The position numbers and the translations under genes were made by a program. From Muribaculaceae bacterium Isolate-013 (NCI) (GTDB lineage Bacteria > Bacteroidota > Bacteroidia > Bacteroidales > Muribaculaceae), in NCBI GenBank assembly GCA_004102785.1, contig SCEJ01000029.1:1-39707 (forward strand): a stretch of DNA of 39,707 nucleotides, in the 5' to 3' direction. Positions 1 through 10,031 of the stretch are shown here, in pieces. Under the pieces are notes generated by a model. The model was not told the DNA's origin. It saw nothing but the letters and a program-made list of their open reading frames with translations, and made no database searches. Positions within the stretch are counted from its first letter, which is position 1, and the number at the start of each line of letters is the position of its first letter.

Positions 1-145
1 TTTCTGTGCGTGGAGCCAGACTTTTGTCCTTAGCTTCCTTTCGATTCTCCTCACGGTAGACACCGTTGCCTCGGACTATGTGCTTCCCGCTATCGGGGCG
101 CGCTCGGGACTTTCACCCGTTAGATTACGCCCATGTCGGGCGAAC
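1..145 (-). mobile_element. Group II intron, 5' end only (runs off the left edge)
   Basis: Read on the minus strand, the sequence begins GTTCGCCCGACATGGGCG. It continues with the domain I signature GGGTGAAAGTCCCG (about 118-105) and then a GTCCGAGGCAACGG-type segment. This is the usual start of a bacterial group II intron RNA, where the consensus 5' end is GUGYG followed by GCCC...GGGC. The exact 5' splice point near 145 is my estimate. The intron-encoded reverse transcriptase would lie to the left of the window and is not seen. The intron starts a few bases after the U-tract of the groEL terminator, which is the insertion habit known for class C introns. The structural class is inference. 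Confidence 0.75.
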
Positions 146-148
146 TAC

Positions 149-185
149 AAAAAACGCCTGCCGCAAAGTTGCGGCAGACGCTTTT
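149..185 (-). terminator. Intrinsic terminator of groES-groEL
   Basis: On the minus strand a 10-bp stem (CGTCTGCCGC / GCGGCAGGCG, one G-U pair, arms 155-164 and 171-180) closes a short AACTTT loop. It is followed by six T residues. It lies 25 nt past the groEL stop codon. Confidence 0.85.
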
Positions 186-209
186 GCATTTTATATGTCA
201 GAGGCCTGA

Positions 210-1853
<1,644 letters not shown>

Positions 1854-1867
1854 TTAAGTTTATCAAG

Positions 1868-2140
1868 TTAGTCCATGATGGCGAGAATGTCGCCCTGACG
1901 CATGATGAGATAGGTTTCGTCGTCGAGCTTCACCTCGGTGCCGGCATATTTGCCGTAGAGCACAGTGTCGCCCTCCTTTACTTCCATCTTTTCGTCCTTG
2001 GTGCCGGGACCGGCGGCAACCACAGTGCCTTTGAGGGGTTTCTCCTTGGCGGAATCGGGGATAATGATGCCGGAAACGGTTGTTTCCTCAGCCACACCGG
2101 GCTTGATAAGCACACGGTCGGCCAGCGGTTTGATGTTCAT
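1868..2140 (-). CDS. groES: Co-chaperonin GroES
   Basis: This is a 90-residue GroES, the heptameric lid of the GroEL chamber. It starts [15 protein letters not shown], with the mobile-loop region at about residues 17-33 and the closing motif [12 protein letters not shown] placed the start at 2140 because the reading frame also extends further upstream without family similarity, and 90 residues is the normal length. It is first in the groES-groEL operon. The roughly 250 nt upstream hold its regulatory region. I looked there for a CIRCE inverted repeat and found none. Confidence 0.98.
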   Translation of the reverse strand: MNIKPLADRVLIKPGVAEETTVSGIIIPDSAKEKPLKGTVVAAGPGTKDEKMEVKEGDTVLYGKYAGTEVKLDDETYLIMRQGDILAIMD

Positions 2141-2189
2141 AATCTTTATATTGTTTTTTCGTTTCAGTTTAATGTCTGCATGACAATGA

Positions 2190-2205
2190 TGCACATACTG
2201 TGCCA
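2190..2205 (-). promoter_or_regulatory. Candidate groES upstream element (near-palindrome)
   Basis: On the minus strand, 50-65 nt before the groES start, the sequence is TGGCACAGTATGTGCA. It is an imperfect inverted repeat (GCACA-GTA-TGTGC). It also resembles a sigma-54 -24/-12 element in having GG and GC at the right separation. Either reading would suit a stress-controlled chaperonin operon, but a chance match is quite possible. Confidence 0.25.
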
Positions 2206-2320
2206 AAACATTCGGGACTGACACAAAAGCACCCGGAGGTGACAATATGACACCCGCCGACTGCCATCGCCCTTTGGCGTCTGTCACCTTTTCCAACACC
2301 TCCGCCACGATAAAAGTTGA

Positions 2321-2356
2321 CCGCCGCCTGCTAATTATTGCAAAAGCAGGCGGCGG
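2321..2356 (-). terminator. Probable terminator after plsC
   Basis: This is a perfect 11-bp inverted repeat (CCGCCGCCTGC / GCAGGCGGCGG) with a 14-nt loop. It lies 42 nt beyond the plsC stop and before the groES upstream region. The following T-tract is weak (TCAACTTTT), so it may act inefficiently. It separates the pyrB-plsC run from groES. Confidence 0.55.
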
Positions 2357-2397
2357 CCATAATGTTTCAGTTGATGATTCAGACAGAACCGGAATGT

Positions 2398-3123
2398 TCA
2401 CTGGTGACGGGGAGGGAGAGCCGAATGCACGGCTTCATATGATGCATCGATTACCCGGCGGCGGTCAGCCTCGTCGACCGGCGGATCAACCGGCGGGTGT
2501 ATGGTAAGTTTTATCCTGCCGGGGCGCGGGAGCCAGCTACCGCGGGGAAGTACGTCGAAAGCGCCGTCGATGGTCACAGGCACAACCGGGAGGCCGAATT
2601 CCATCGAGAGCTGATATGCGCCCTTATGGAAAGGACGCATCCTGCCGGTGCGTGTACGGGAACCCTCCGGAAAGACTACCACCGACATCCCCCCCTGCAA
2701 AGTGCGCTCGGCCTTGGCCATGGTGCGACGTATGGCCGACGGTGAGGAATTGTCGACAAACACATGCCCGGCGGCGGCACAGGCCACACCTATCACCGGA
2801 AACTTTCGCAGACCGGCTTTCATCAGCCACTTGAAATTGTGGTTGAGAAATCCGTAGACAGCAAAAATGTCATATGCACCCTGGTGGTTGGCCACAAATA
2901 CATAGGAGGTGTGCGGGTCGATATTTCCGCGACCGCTGACAGTGACTCTTACCAGCGTAAGCCATGTGCAGAGCTTCGCCCACACATGCGCCGGCCAGTA
3001 GCCCCAGAAGCGTCCGCCTCCCAGCAGCGAGCCCACCACCGTGATCAGTCCCGTGACTATGGTGAGAGCCACAATCATCGGGATCATAATCACGAACTGG
3101 TATATACGATACAGAATCAACAT
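2398..3123 (-). CDS. plsC: 1-acyl-sn-glycerol-3-phosphate acyltransferase (PlsC family)
   Basis: This 241-residue membrane-associated enzyme most likely acylates lysophosphatidate to phosphatidate in phospholipid synthesis. An N-terminal hydrophobic segment spans residues about 5-35. The catalytic H-x4-D motif is NHQGAYDIF (His80, Asp85). The phosphate-binding motif [10 protein letters not shown] lies at 151-160. A third conserved block, [13 protein letters not shown], comes near residue 185. Its ATG at 3123 follows the glyA stop by one base, so it is the last gene of the pyrB-pyrI-reductase-glyA-plsC run. Substrate specificity within the PlsC family cannot be read from sequence alone. Confidence 0.93.
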   Translation of the reverse strand: MLILYRIYQFVIMIPMIVALTIVTGLITVVGSLLGGGRFWGYWPAHVWAKLCTWLTLVRVTVSGRGNIDPHTSYVFVANHQGAYDIFAVYGFLNHNFKWLMKAGLRKFPVIGVACAAAGHVFVDNSSPSAIRRTMAKAERTLQGGMSVVVFPEGSRTRTGRMRPFHKGAYQLSMEFGLPVVPVTIDGAFDVLPRGSWLPRPGRIKLTIHPPVDPPVDEADRRRVIDASYEAVHSALPPRHQ

Positions 3124-3124
3124 C

Positions 3125-4405
3125 TTACCAGGCGAACATGGGGCGGTCGGCCATCATGGCGTTGACCTTGGCGCGCACGGCGGCGATGTTTTCGGCCGAT
3201 TCGGGGTTGGAAAGCACAGTGTCGATCATCTCCACGATAGTGCCCATCTCCTCCTCGCGCAGGCCGCGGGTGGTGATGGCGGGAGTGCCCAGGCGGATAC
3301 CCGAAGTCTGGAAGGGGGAGCGGGAATCGAACGGCACCATATTCTTGTTGGCGGTGATGTCGGCCTCTACAAGAACACGCTCGGCCACCTTGCCGGTGAG
3401 GTCGGGGAACTTGGTGCGGAGGTCAACCAGCATACAGTGGTTGTCGGTACCACCCGATATCACGTTGTAACCCTTGTCGATGAGAGCCTGCGCCATTGCA
3501 GCGGCATTCTTTTTGACCTGGGTCTGATACTCCTTGTATTCAGGCTGGAGTGCTTCGCCGAAAGCCACAGCCTTGGCGGCAATCACATGTTCCAGCGGCC
3601 CGCCCTGCACACCGGGGAATACGGCGGAGTCAAGCAGCGACGACATCTTGCGGATTTCACCCTTCTTGGTGGTCTTCCCGAAAGGATTGTCGAAATCCTT
3701 CCCTACGAGAATCACACCGCCACGGGGACCGCGGAGAGTCTTGTGGGTTGTGGATGTTACGATATGGGCGTGCTTCACAGGGTTATCGAGCAGGCCGGCG
3801 GCGATGAGGCCTGCGGGGTGAGCCATATCGACCATGAAAATCGCACCGATTTCGTCGGCAATCTTGCGCATACGCTCGTAGTCCCATTCGCGCGAATATG
3901 CGCTGGCGCCACCGATAATAAGGCGGGGACGCTCACGCAGAGCCATCTCTTCCATCTGCTCATAGTCAACACGGCCGGTAGCGGGGTCTACGTTGTATCC
4001 GAGAGCCTGGAACATAAGGCCGGAGAAGTTCACGGGGCTGCCGTGCGAGAGGTGGCCGCCGTGGTCGAGGTTCATACCCATGAATTTGTCGCCGGGGTTA
4101 AGCACCGACATGAACACAGCCATGTTGGCCTGCGCGCCCGAATGAGGCTGCACATTGGCATATTCAGCACCGAAAAGCTCCTTGAGGCGGTTCTGAGCGA
4201 GGGTCTCAGCCTCGTCAACCACCTGGCATCCGCCGTAGTAACGGTGGCCGGGGTATCCCTCGGCATACTTGTTTGTCAGGCAGGAGCCCATGGCCTCCAT
4301 CACCTGGTCGGAAACGAAGTTCTCCGAAGCAATCAGCTCGATGCCCTTTTTCTGTCGGGCGTGTTCACGGCTGATAATGTCGAAAATAGCGTCGTCACGT
4401 TTCAT
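3125..4405 (-). CDS. glyA: Serine hydroxymethyltransferase
   Basis: This is a complete 426-residue PLP enzyme that interconverts serine and glycine and charges tetrahydrofolate with a one-carbon unit for purine, thymidylate and methionine synthesis. The PLP-binding lysine is in [14 protein letters not shown] (Lys222). Other family blocks are ELIASENF (23-30), YPGHRYYGG (51-59) and VDMAHPAGL (192-200). Length and start are normal. The gene lies 30 nt behind the flavin reductase and one base ahead of plsC. Sharing a transcript with pyrimidine genes fits nucleotide-precursor supply. Confidence 0.98.
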   Translation of the reverse strand: MKRDDAIFDIISREHARQKKGIELIASENFVSDQVMEAMGSCLTNKYAEGYPGHRYYGGCQVVDEAETLAQNRLKELFGAEYANVQPHSGAQANMAVFMSVLNPGDKFMGMNLDHGGHLSHGSPVNFSGLMFQALGYNVDPATGRVDYEQMEEMALRERPRLIIGGASAYSREWDYERMRKIADEIGAIFMVDMAHPAGLIAAGLLDNPVKHAHIVTSTTHKTLRGPRGGVILVGKDFDNPFGKTTKKGEIRKMSSLLDSAVFPGVQGGPLEHVIAAKAVAFGEALQPEYKEYQTQVKKNAAAMAQALIDKGYNVISGGTDNHCMLVDLRTKFPDLTGKVAERVLVEADITANKNMVPFDSRSPFQTSGIRLGTPAITTRGLREEEMGTIVEMIDTVLSNPESAENIAAVRAKVNAMMADRPMFAW

Positions 4406-4435
4406 AGGATGATATGATTTTTATGATGTTTGGGT

Positions 4436-5002
4436 TTATTTCTTTTTTACTGAGAATCCGAAGCGTCCCAGAAGCTCGCCCTGGCTGTAATAGTGGCCGT
4501 GGGTATAGTTCAGGAGGTTTGCGTCGCCGAGGCGGAAGGCATCGGTTTCGGGATCGAAATATTTCTCGTCGGCCAACACATTGACCACATCGGCAAGGAA
4601 CATGTCGTGACTCCCCAGCGGTATCACCGTCTTCACCCTGCACTCGATGCACAGGGGTGATTCCTCGATATAGGGACAATCTACGGCCTGCCCCGGATGC
4701 GGGGTAAGGCCAGTGGCCGCCCATTTGTCGTGGTCGGCGCCCGAACGCACGCCTGCCCAGTCGGTGGCGCGCGCCATTTCCGCGGTGGTGAGGTTGATGG
4801 TAAATTCGCCGGTCTCCTTTATTATCGGATACGAGTGGCGCGAAGGGCGCACCGAGATGTAGCACATCGGGGGATTGGTGCAGACCGTTCCGGTCCATGC
4901 CACAGTGAGCATGTTTGACTGCTCCACGGAGCTTCCGCAGGTCACTATTACCGCCGGCAGGGGGTAAATCATTGTGCCGGGAGGGAATGTGCGCTTCATC
5001 AC
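4436..5002 (-). CDS. Flavin reductase family protein (FMN-binding split barrel)
   Basis: This 188-residue protein resembles the DIM6/NTAB flavin reductase-like family, FMN-binding split-barrel proteins that bind or reduce flavin. Typical features are the opening MKRTFPPGTMIYPLPAVIVT, an Asn-Met-Leu-Thr-Val-Ala-Trp block (residues about 30-36), and a later TVIPLGSHDMFLADVV segment (about 124-139). The start at 5002 gives Met-Met, so translation from the second Met is equally possible. It begins 2 nt after the pyrI stop, indicating co-transcription. The physiological substrate is unknown, and I see no partner oxygenase nearby. Confidence 0.85.
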   Translation of the reverse strand: MMKRTFPPGTMIYPLPAVIVTCGSSVEQSNMLTVAWTGTVCTNPPMCYISVRPSRHSYPIIKETGEFTINLTTAEMARATDWAGVRSGADHDKWAATGLTPHPGQAVDCPYIEESPLCIECRVKTVIPLGSHDMFLADVVNVLADEKYFDPETDAFRLGDANLLNYTHGHYYSQGELLGRFGFSVKKK

Positions 5003-5004
5003 CG

Positions 5005-5466
5005 TCAGAGAATTGTGGCTTTATTGTTTGCCACGGAGTGGTTGCAATAATGGCAGCGGATGAAGCCGGGATTGTCATCGTCGGTAACGAAAAGTGTGGC
5101 CATCGGCTCGTTGTTGGTGATGCACTTGGGGTTATCGCACTTCGCTATGCCGCGAATCCGGGCGGGCAGCTCCACGGGGCGCTTCTCCACTACCTCGTAG
5201 TCGCGTATGGTGTTGACCACCGCCTGCGGTGCTATCAGAGCTATGCGGTTGAGCACCTGCTCGGGGAAGAACACATCGGCCACCTTGATTATACCTTTTG
5301 AGCCGCATCGCTTGGATGCGAGATTGTTGCCGATAGTGAGAGTGCAGTCAAGCGCCTCGAGGTTGAGAATCTTGACACATTTGAAGAGCGCTTCGGAGGG
5401 GATATGGTCGATGACAGTGCCGTTGCGCAGGGCGGCCACAGCCAGTTCTTTTTTGTCGGTTGTCAT
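5005..5466 (-). CDS. pyrI: Aspartate carbamoyltransferase regulatory chain
   Basis: This is a 153-residue regulatory subunit that binds nucleotide effectors and holds catalytic PyrB trimers together through a zinc site. The zinc cysteines are present as C-x4-C (Cys110, Cys115) and C-x2-C (Cys138, Cys141). The N-terminal allosteric domain contains the expected nucleotide-site stretch ([14 protein letters not shown], 16-29). Its ATG overlaps the pyrB stop codon by 3 nt (ATGA-type junction), so translation is probably coupled and subunit ratios balanced. This gives an allosterically regulated ATCase like the Escherichia coli type. Confidence 0.97.
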   Translation of the reverse strand: MTTDKKELAVAALRNGTVIDHIPSEALFKCVKILNLEALDCTLTIGNNLASKRCGSKGIIKVADVFFPEQVLNRIALIAPQAVVNTIRDYEVVEKRPVELPARIRGIAKCDNPKCITNNEPMATLFVTDDDNPGFIRCHYCNHSVANNKATIL

Positions 5467-6401
5467 TTCCGGTTATTCTTTAAAGAGTTCACATCAATGC
5501 CGAGAGCACGGCAAATAATGGCCTGGCGGGCGAAGAGGCCGTTGCGGGCCTGCTCGAAATAGTATGCTTTGGGATTGTCGTCGACATCCTGCGATATTTC
5601 ATTTACGCGGGGTAGCGGATGAAGAATGCGCAGATTATCCTTTGAAGTGGCAAGCATATCGTTGCGCAGGGTGTAAAGGTCCTTCACGGCCTCATATTCC
5701 ATTATATCCTGGAAACGCTCGCGCTGCACGCGGGTCATGTAGATGATATCCGACGAATCGATGACCTCGCGCGAGAAGTCGGTGTGCTCCTCGAAGGGGA
5801 TACCCTCCTTGCGGCAGAATTCGATATATTCGCGAGGCATACGCAGCTCGTCGCAGGCCACGAAACGGAACCGCGGCTTGAAATATCGCATCGCCATCAG
5901 CAGGGAGTGCACCGTGCGGCCGTATTTGAGGTCGCCCACCATAGTGATGGTGAGGTTTTCAAGAGTACCCTGGGTCTTGAGGATGGAATAGAGGTCGAGC
6001 ATCGTCTGCGAAGGATGCTGGTTGGCACCGTCGCCGGCATTTACCACCGGCACGTCGGTGACCTCGGTGGCATATCTGGCGGCGCCCTCGAGGAAGTGGC
6101 GCATGATTATTATGTCCACATAGTTCGACACCATCTTGATGGTATCCTTAAGCGTCTCCCCCTTCGACGACGATGAGGTGGAGGCGTCGGAGAATCCTAT
6201 CACACGGCCACCGAGGCGGTTTACCGCCGTCTCGAAACTGAGGCGTGTGCGGGTTGAAGGCTCGAAGAAGAGCGTGGCGGCCACTTTGCCGTCGAGCACT
6301 TTGTGGTTGGGGTTTTCCTCAAAAAAACGGGCCGCCTCGAGCAGGGAGAGTATTTGCTCCTTGTCCAGGTCGGCCACTGATACCAGGCTGTTCTCGTTCA
6401 T
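5463..6401 (-). CDS. pyrB: Aspartate carbamoyltransferase catalytic chain
   Basis: This is a 312-residue catalytic subunit that condenses carbamoyl phosphate with aspartate, the committed step of pyrimidine synthesis. The carbamoyl-phosphate site STRTR (residues 49-53) is intact in [13 protein letters not shown]. The loop [12 protein letters not shown] (about 76-87) supplies the lysine from the adjacent subunit. HPLPRVNEI near residue 263 is the conserved C-terminal block. It is the first gene of a five-gene leftward run. A clear Bacteroidetes promoter lies immediately upstream. Confidence 0.98.
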   Translation of the reverse strand: MNENSLVSVADLDKEQILSLLEAARFFEENPNHKVLDGKVAATLFFEPSTRTRLSFETAVNRLGGRVIGFSDASTSSSSKGETLKDTIKMVSNYVDIIIMRHFLEGAARYATEVTDVPVVNAGDGANQHPSQTMLDLYSILKTQGTLENLTITMVGDLKYGRTVHSLLMAMRYFKPRFRFVACDELRMPREYIEFCRKEGIPFEEHTDFSREVIDSSDIIYMTRVQRERFQDIMEYEAVKDLYTLRNDMLATSKDNLRILHPLPRVNEISQDVDDNPKAYYFEQARNGLFARQAIICRALGIDVNSLKNNRK

Positions 6402-6426
6402 TAGCGGGATTCTTTAAGTTATGAGG

Positions 6427-6458
6427 CAAAATTAACACATTTCCTTGAATCACGCAAA
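6427..6458 (-). promoter_or_regulatory. Bacteroidetes-type promoter for pyrB operon
   Basis: On the minus strand a -33 TTTG (6458-6455) is followed after 20 nt by TAATTTTG (6434-6427), an exact match to the Bacteroidetes -7 consensus TAnnTTTG. The box ends 25 nt before the pyrB ATG. Confidence 0.7.
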
Positions 6459-6514
6459 TTAATATTAACGTGTTGACAAAACAAAGGGGCACCCCATTCC
6501 GTTTTCCTTATATT

Positions 6515-7501
6515 ATGGAGAAAAGTTTCGACACCACGCATCAGGCAGCCACAGGCTGGACCGGTGATATTCTCGGCAAAGACTTCGAGCGGCGCACCAT
6601 CGTGCAGCCCTCCGACTATGACGGCCCCGTGTGTTGCACCGTAGTGCGGTTGCGCCCCCTTCCGGATGCCGCGCCTGCTTCGCGCGGCGTGCTCTACGTG
6701 CACGGTTTTTCCGACTATTTTTTCCAGGCTGAGATGGCCCGCAGGTTTCGCGATGAAGGATACGCTTTCTATGCCGTGGATCTGCGCAAATACGGCCGCT
6801 CGGTACTCGCCGGGCAAAAGCCATTCAGGGTGCGCGACCTCCGCGAATATTTTCCCGACATAGAAGCGGCTCTGCGGCAGATGGCCGACGACGGCATCAC
6901 CTCCGTAGTGCTCCTGGCCCACTCTACCGGCGGACTGATATGCTCGCTGATGATGATGGAATGCCCGCCGCCGCAGGTCGCAGCCATGATTCTCAACAGT
7001 CCGTTTCTGGCATGGAACCTCCCGGCATTCACGCGCAAAGTGGTTGTGCCGGCAGTGTCGTGGCTCGGGCGCTTCATGCCCGGACTCCCGGCAAGCCAGC
7101 CGGCCGATCCGCTCTATGCCCGATCGCTCCATAAAAAATATGACGGCGAATGGGACTACAACCGCCACTGGAAGCCCGACCGTCTCCCCCCTGTCGATGC
7201 CGGATGGATTCGGGCCATCGACACAGCCCAGCGCGCCCTTGGCCATCTGCCTCCGGTGGAAGTGCCCGTGCTACTGCTCCACAGCGACCGGTCGACCTCG
7301 CGCCGCGGCTCGCTTGAGGAGCACCGCCATGCCGACGCCATACTCGACGCCGACGCCATTTCGGGCGCCGGGCGCCGGCTCGGCCCTATGGTGACAGATG
7401 TGGCCATAGCCGGCGGCGTGCACGACCTTGCATTGTCGCTCCCCGATGTCCGCGCCATATTCTATGCCACTATATTCGGATGGCTTGCCGAGGCGCTCTG
7501 A
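6515..7501 (+). CDS. Alpha/beta hydrolase (serine aminopeptidase S33-like)
   Basis: This is a 328-residue cytoplasmic hydrolase of the S33/lysophospholipase (PldB-like) group. An oxyanion-type HGFSDYF block lies at 63-69, the nucleophile elbow is LLAHSTGGL (Ser137), and GGVHDLALS near the C-terminus supplies the likely catalytic His303. The elbow reads A-H-S-T-G, with Ala in place of the first Gly of G-x-S-x-G, as seen in this subgroup. The frame opens at 6470, but I prefer the ATG at 6515, where family similarity begins. It is divergent from pyrB and has no signal peptide. The substrate is unknown: a lysophospholipase, monoacylglycerol lipase or peptidase are all possible. Confidence 0.85.
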   Translation: MEKSFDTTHQAATGWTGDILGKDFERRTIVQPSDYDGPVCCTVVRLRPLPDAAPASRGVLYVHGFSDYFFQAEMARRFRDEGYAFYAVDLRKYGRSVLAGQKPFRVRDLREYFPDIEAALRQMADDGITSVVLLAHSTGGLICSLMMMECPPPQVAAMILNSPFLAWNLPAFTRKVVVPAVSWLGRFMPGLPASQPADPLYARSLHKKYDGEWDYNRHWKPDRLPPVDAGWIRAIDTAQRALGHLPPVEVPVLLLHSDRSTSRRGSLEEHRHADAILDADAISGAGRRLGPMVTDVAIAGGVHDLALSLPDVRAIFYATIFGWLAEAL

Positions 7502-7519
7502 AAAAGTTTTTACACGCTG

Positions 7520-7553
7520 TTGAAGCGTTTTTCGGAGAAAAAGTGTAAATTTG
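7520..7553 (+). promoter_or_regulatory. Promoter for the DUF1846 gene
   Basis: TAAATTTG (7546-7553) matches the TAnnTTTG -7 element. A TTG at 7520-7522 is a possible, rather distant, -33 element (23 nt spacing). The -7 box ends only 9 nt before the ATG at 7563, so the transcript would have a very short leader or none. Confidence 0.55.
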
Positions 7554-7562
7554 CAAACTGTT

Positions 7563-9023
7563 ATGAAGTACGGTTTCGACAACGACAAGTATCTCCGCAT
7601 ACAGTCAGAACACATCAAGGAGCGTATCGCTCAGTTTGGCAACAAGCTCTACCTCGAACTCGGGGGTAAACTCTTCGACGACTACCACGCCTCGCGCGTG
7701 CTCCCCGGATTCCAGCCCGACAGCAAGCTGAGGATGCTCAGCCAGCTCAGCGACCACGCCGAGATTGTGATAGTGATATCAGCCCGCGACATTGAGAAAA
7801 ACAAGGTGCGCAATGACCTTGGCATAACCTACGACGAGGATGTGCTGCGCCTGCGCCAGGAGTTCATAAAACGCGGCTTCATGGTAGGCTCGGTGGTCAT
7901 AACCCACTATAACGGCCAAAGTTCGGCCGACGCCTTCCGCCAGCGCCTTAGCCGCATGGATATCACCACCTACTGCCACTACACCATCGAGGGATACCCC
8001 ACCAACGTGGACCTTATCGACTCCGACGAAGGATTCGGCAAGAACGACTACATCGTCACTTCACGCCCGCTGGTGATTGTGACCGCACCCGGCCCGGGTT
8101 CGGGCAAGATGGCCGTATGCCTCAGCCAGCTCTACAACGAGCACAAACGCGGCGTGGAGGCCGGCTATGCCAAATTCGAGACCTTCCCTGTGTGGTCGCT
8201 GCCGCTGAAGCACCCTGTCAACATAGCCTACGAGGCCGCCACGGCCGACCTCAACGACGTGAACATGATCGACCCCTTCCACCTTGAGGCCTACGGCAAG
8301 ACCGCCATCAACTACAACCGCGACATAGAGATTTTCCCCGTGCTCAACGCCCTCTTCGAGGGAATCTACGGTGAAAACCCCTACAAATCGCCCACCGACA
8401 TGGGTGTGAACATGGTAGGCTTCTGCATCGACGACGACCAGGTATGCTGCGAGGCTTCCAAAAACGAGATTATCCTGCGCTACTTCCAGGCCCTCAACCG
8501 CATGGCACGCGGCGACGGCAATGAGAGCGAAGTGTCGAAAATCGCCCTTCTTTTCAAACAGGCGAAAATCGACACCTCCTACCGCAAGCCCGTGGTGGCC
8601 GCCCGCGAGCGCGCCGAGCAGACCGGCCGGCCGGCCTCGGCCATTGAGCTGGCCGACGGCACCATAATCACAGCCGGCTCGGGCGAGCTCCTGGGTCCGA
8701 GCGCCGCCCTGATACTCAACGCCATCAAGCACCTGGCCGGAATAGACCACAAGGTAAAGCTCATCCCCCAGGATATGATAGAGCCGATACAGCATACAAA
8801 AATCAACTACCTGCGCTCGCACAACCCCAGGCTTCACACCGACGAGGTGCTGGTGGCACTGTCAGTGCTCAGCACCCACGACGACAACTGCCGCCGCGCT
8901 CTGGAGCAGCTACCCCAGCTCACAGGCTGCCAGGTGCATTCCACCGTTATGCTCGGCGAGGTTGACCACAAAATATTCAAGAAACTCGGCGTGGGACTGA
9001 GCTGCGACCCACAGCGAAAGTAG
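7563..9023 (+). CDS. DUF1846 domain-containing protein
   Basis: This is a 486-residue soluble protein matching the DUF1846 family from end to end (MKYGFDNDKYLRIQSEHIKE start, GGKLFDDYHASRVLPGF block, and the glycine-rich TAPGPGSGKMAVCLSQLY at about residues 173-190). The GPGSGK stretch resembles a P-loop, and the family has known crystal structures, but its reaction is not established to my knowledge. I chose the ATG at 7563 over the upstream in-frame one because similarity starts there. Its stop overlaps the GTG at 9023 of the next frame, so it is probably co-transcribed with the dihydrouridine synthase. Confidence 0.9.
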   Translation: MKYGFDNDKYLRIQSEHIKERIAQFGNKLYLELGGKLFDDYHASRVLPGFQPDSKLRMLSQLSDHAEIVIVISARDIEKNKVRNDLGITYDEDVLRLRQEFIKRGFMVGSVVITHYNGQSSADAFRQRLSRMDITTYCHYTIEGYPTNVDLIDSDEGFGKNDYIVTSRPLVIVTAPGPGSGKMAVCLSQLYNEHKRGVEAGYAKFETFPVWSLPLKHPVNIAYEAATADLNDVNMIDPFHLEAYGKTAINYNRDIEIFPVLNALFEGIYGENPYKSPTDMGVNMVGFCIDDDQVCCEASKNEIILRYFQALNRMARGDGNESEVSKIALLFKQAKIDTSYRKPVVAARERAEQTGRPASAIELADGTIITAGSGELLGPSAALILNAIKHLAGIDHKVKLIPQDMIEPIQHTKINYLRSHNPRLHTDEVLVALSVLSTHDDNCRRALEQLPQLTGCQVHSTVMLGEVDHKIFKKLGVGLSCDPQRK

Positions 9024-9034
9024 TGACAACACCG

Positions 9035-9982
9035 ATGGAGATACTCTTCGCGCCCCTTCAAGGCTACACCGAAGCCGCTTACCGCACAGCCCACCACCGC
9101 CACATCGGCGGCATCGACAATTACTATATCCCCTTCGTACGCCTGGAACACGGCAAACTCCTGCGGCGCGACGTGCGTGTGCTCGACCGCGCCGCCGCTG
9201 ACCGCGGTGTGCTGCCGCAGACACCGCAGATCATTGCCTCAACCACCGCCGAGGCTGCCGCGGTGGTACTCGAAATCACCTCACGCGGCCTTGGCCACAT
9301 CAACATAAACATGGGATGCCCTTTCCCTCTGCTGGCCAACAAGGGGAAAGGCGCCGGCATACTCCCCCACCCCGACAAGGTGCATGCCCTACTTGACGAA
9401 GTGCTCGACCGCGCCACAGGAGCCGGCGCAACAGTGTCGGTGAAGATGCGTTCCGGCTGGGAAAAGATGCAGGAGAGCATGGCCCTGCTTGAAATCCTGA
9501 ACCCGCTGCCGCTTACACACATAATAATGCACCCGCGTCTGGGGCGACAGGGCTACAAAGGGGAGTGCGACATGGAGGCTTTCGCCCGGTTTGAAAACGA
9601 ATGCGAGCACCCGCTCTACTATAACGGCGACCTGACCACGGCTGCCGACATAACCCGCATAACCTCGGCATGGCCCCGTCTGCGTGGCGTGATGATAGGC
9701 CGCGGGCTTCTTGCCGACCCCGCTCTTGCTCTGGAATACAGCCAGGGCGCTCCCATGCCCCGGGTTGCACGCCTGGCTGCCATAGGAAAGATACACACCG
9801 ATGTCTATGCCGAATATGAGGCACGCATCGAAGGCGGACAATCCCAGCTTGTCAAAAAGATGCAGGCTTTCTGGGAGTATCTGCTCCCGGAGGGAGACCG
9901 CAAGGCCCACAAGGCGATACGCAAAGCCACCACTACCGACGCCTATCTTCGTGCTGTGAACACGCTTCTGGCCGGAGCATAA
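9035..9982 (+). CDS. tRNA-dihydrouridine synthase family protein
   Basis: This 315-residue FMN enzyme should reduce uridine to dihydrouridine in tRNA. It begins MEILFAPLQGYTEAAYR, the family's usual FMN-site opening. It carries the catalytic cysteine in NMGCPFP (Cys95), the lysine block VSVKMRSGW, and HPRLGRQGYKG for substrate and FMN phosphate contact, then YNGDL and MIGRGLLADP near the C-terminal end of the barrel. An upstream GTG at 9023 overlaps the previous stop, but ATG 9035 gives the standard N-terminus. Which uridine it modifies cannot be told from sequence. Confidence 0.93.
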   Translation: MEILFAPLQGYTEAAYRTAHHRHIGGIDNYYIPFVRLEHGKLLRRDVRVLDRAAADRGVLPQTPQIIASTTAEAAAVVLEITSRGLGHININMGCPFPLLANKGKGAGILPHPDKVHALLDEVLDRATGAGATVSVKMRSGWEKMQESMALLEILNPLPLTHIIMHPRLGRQGYKGECDMEAFARFENECEHPLYYNGDLTTAADITRITSAWPRLRGVMIGRGLLADPALALEYSQGAPMPRVARLAAIGKIHTDVYAEYEARIEGGQSQLVKKMQAFWEYLLPEGDRKAHKAIRKATTTDAYLRAVNTLLAGA

Positions 9983-9988
9983 CGGCCG

Positions 9989-10027
9989 CGCCCGGCCGCA
10001 TGATATCGGCCGTGCCGGAACCGGGCG
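9989..10027. terminator. Nested hairpin between convergent genes
   Basis: An outer stem CGCCCGG (9989-9995) / CCGGGCG (10021-10027) encloses an inner GGCCG / CGGCC stem (9994-9998 / 10007-10011) that competes for two bases. It sits exactly between the convergent dus and lptB-like stops. There is no clear T-tract, so termination is inferred mainly from position. Confidence 0.4.
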
Positions 10028-10031
10028 TCAA

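Noticed and set aside
2141-2397. Search for a CIRCE heat-shock operator upstream of groES.
   Set aside because: No TTAGCACTC-N9-GAGTGCTAA-like repeat is present. Only a weak near-palindrome is seen.
3041-4417. Long open frame (458 codons) on the plus strand opposite glyA.
   Set aside because: It is antisense to an intact glyA and the His/Val/Gly-rich product has no family features.
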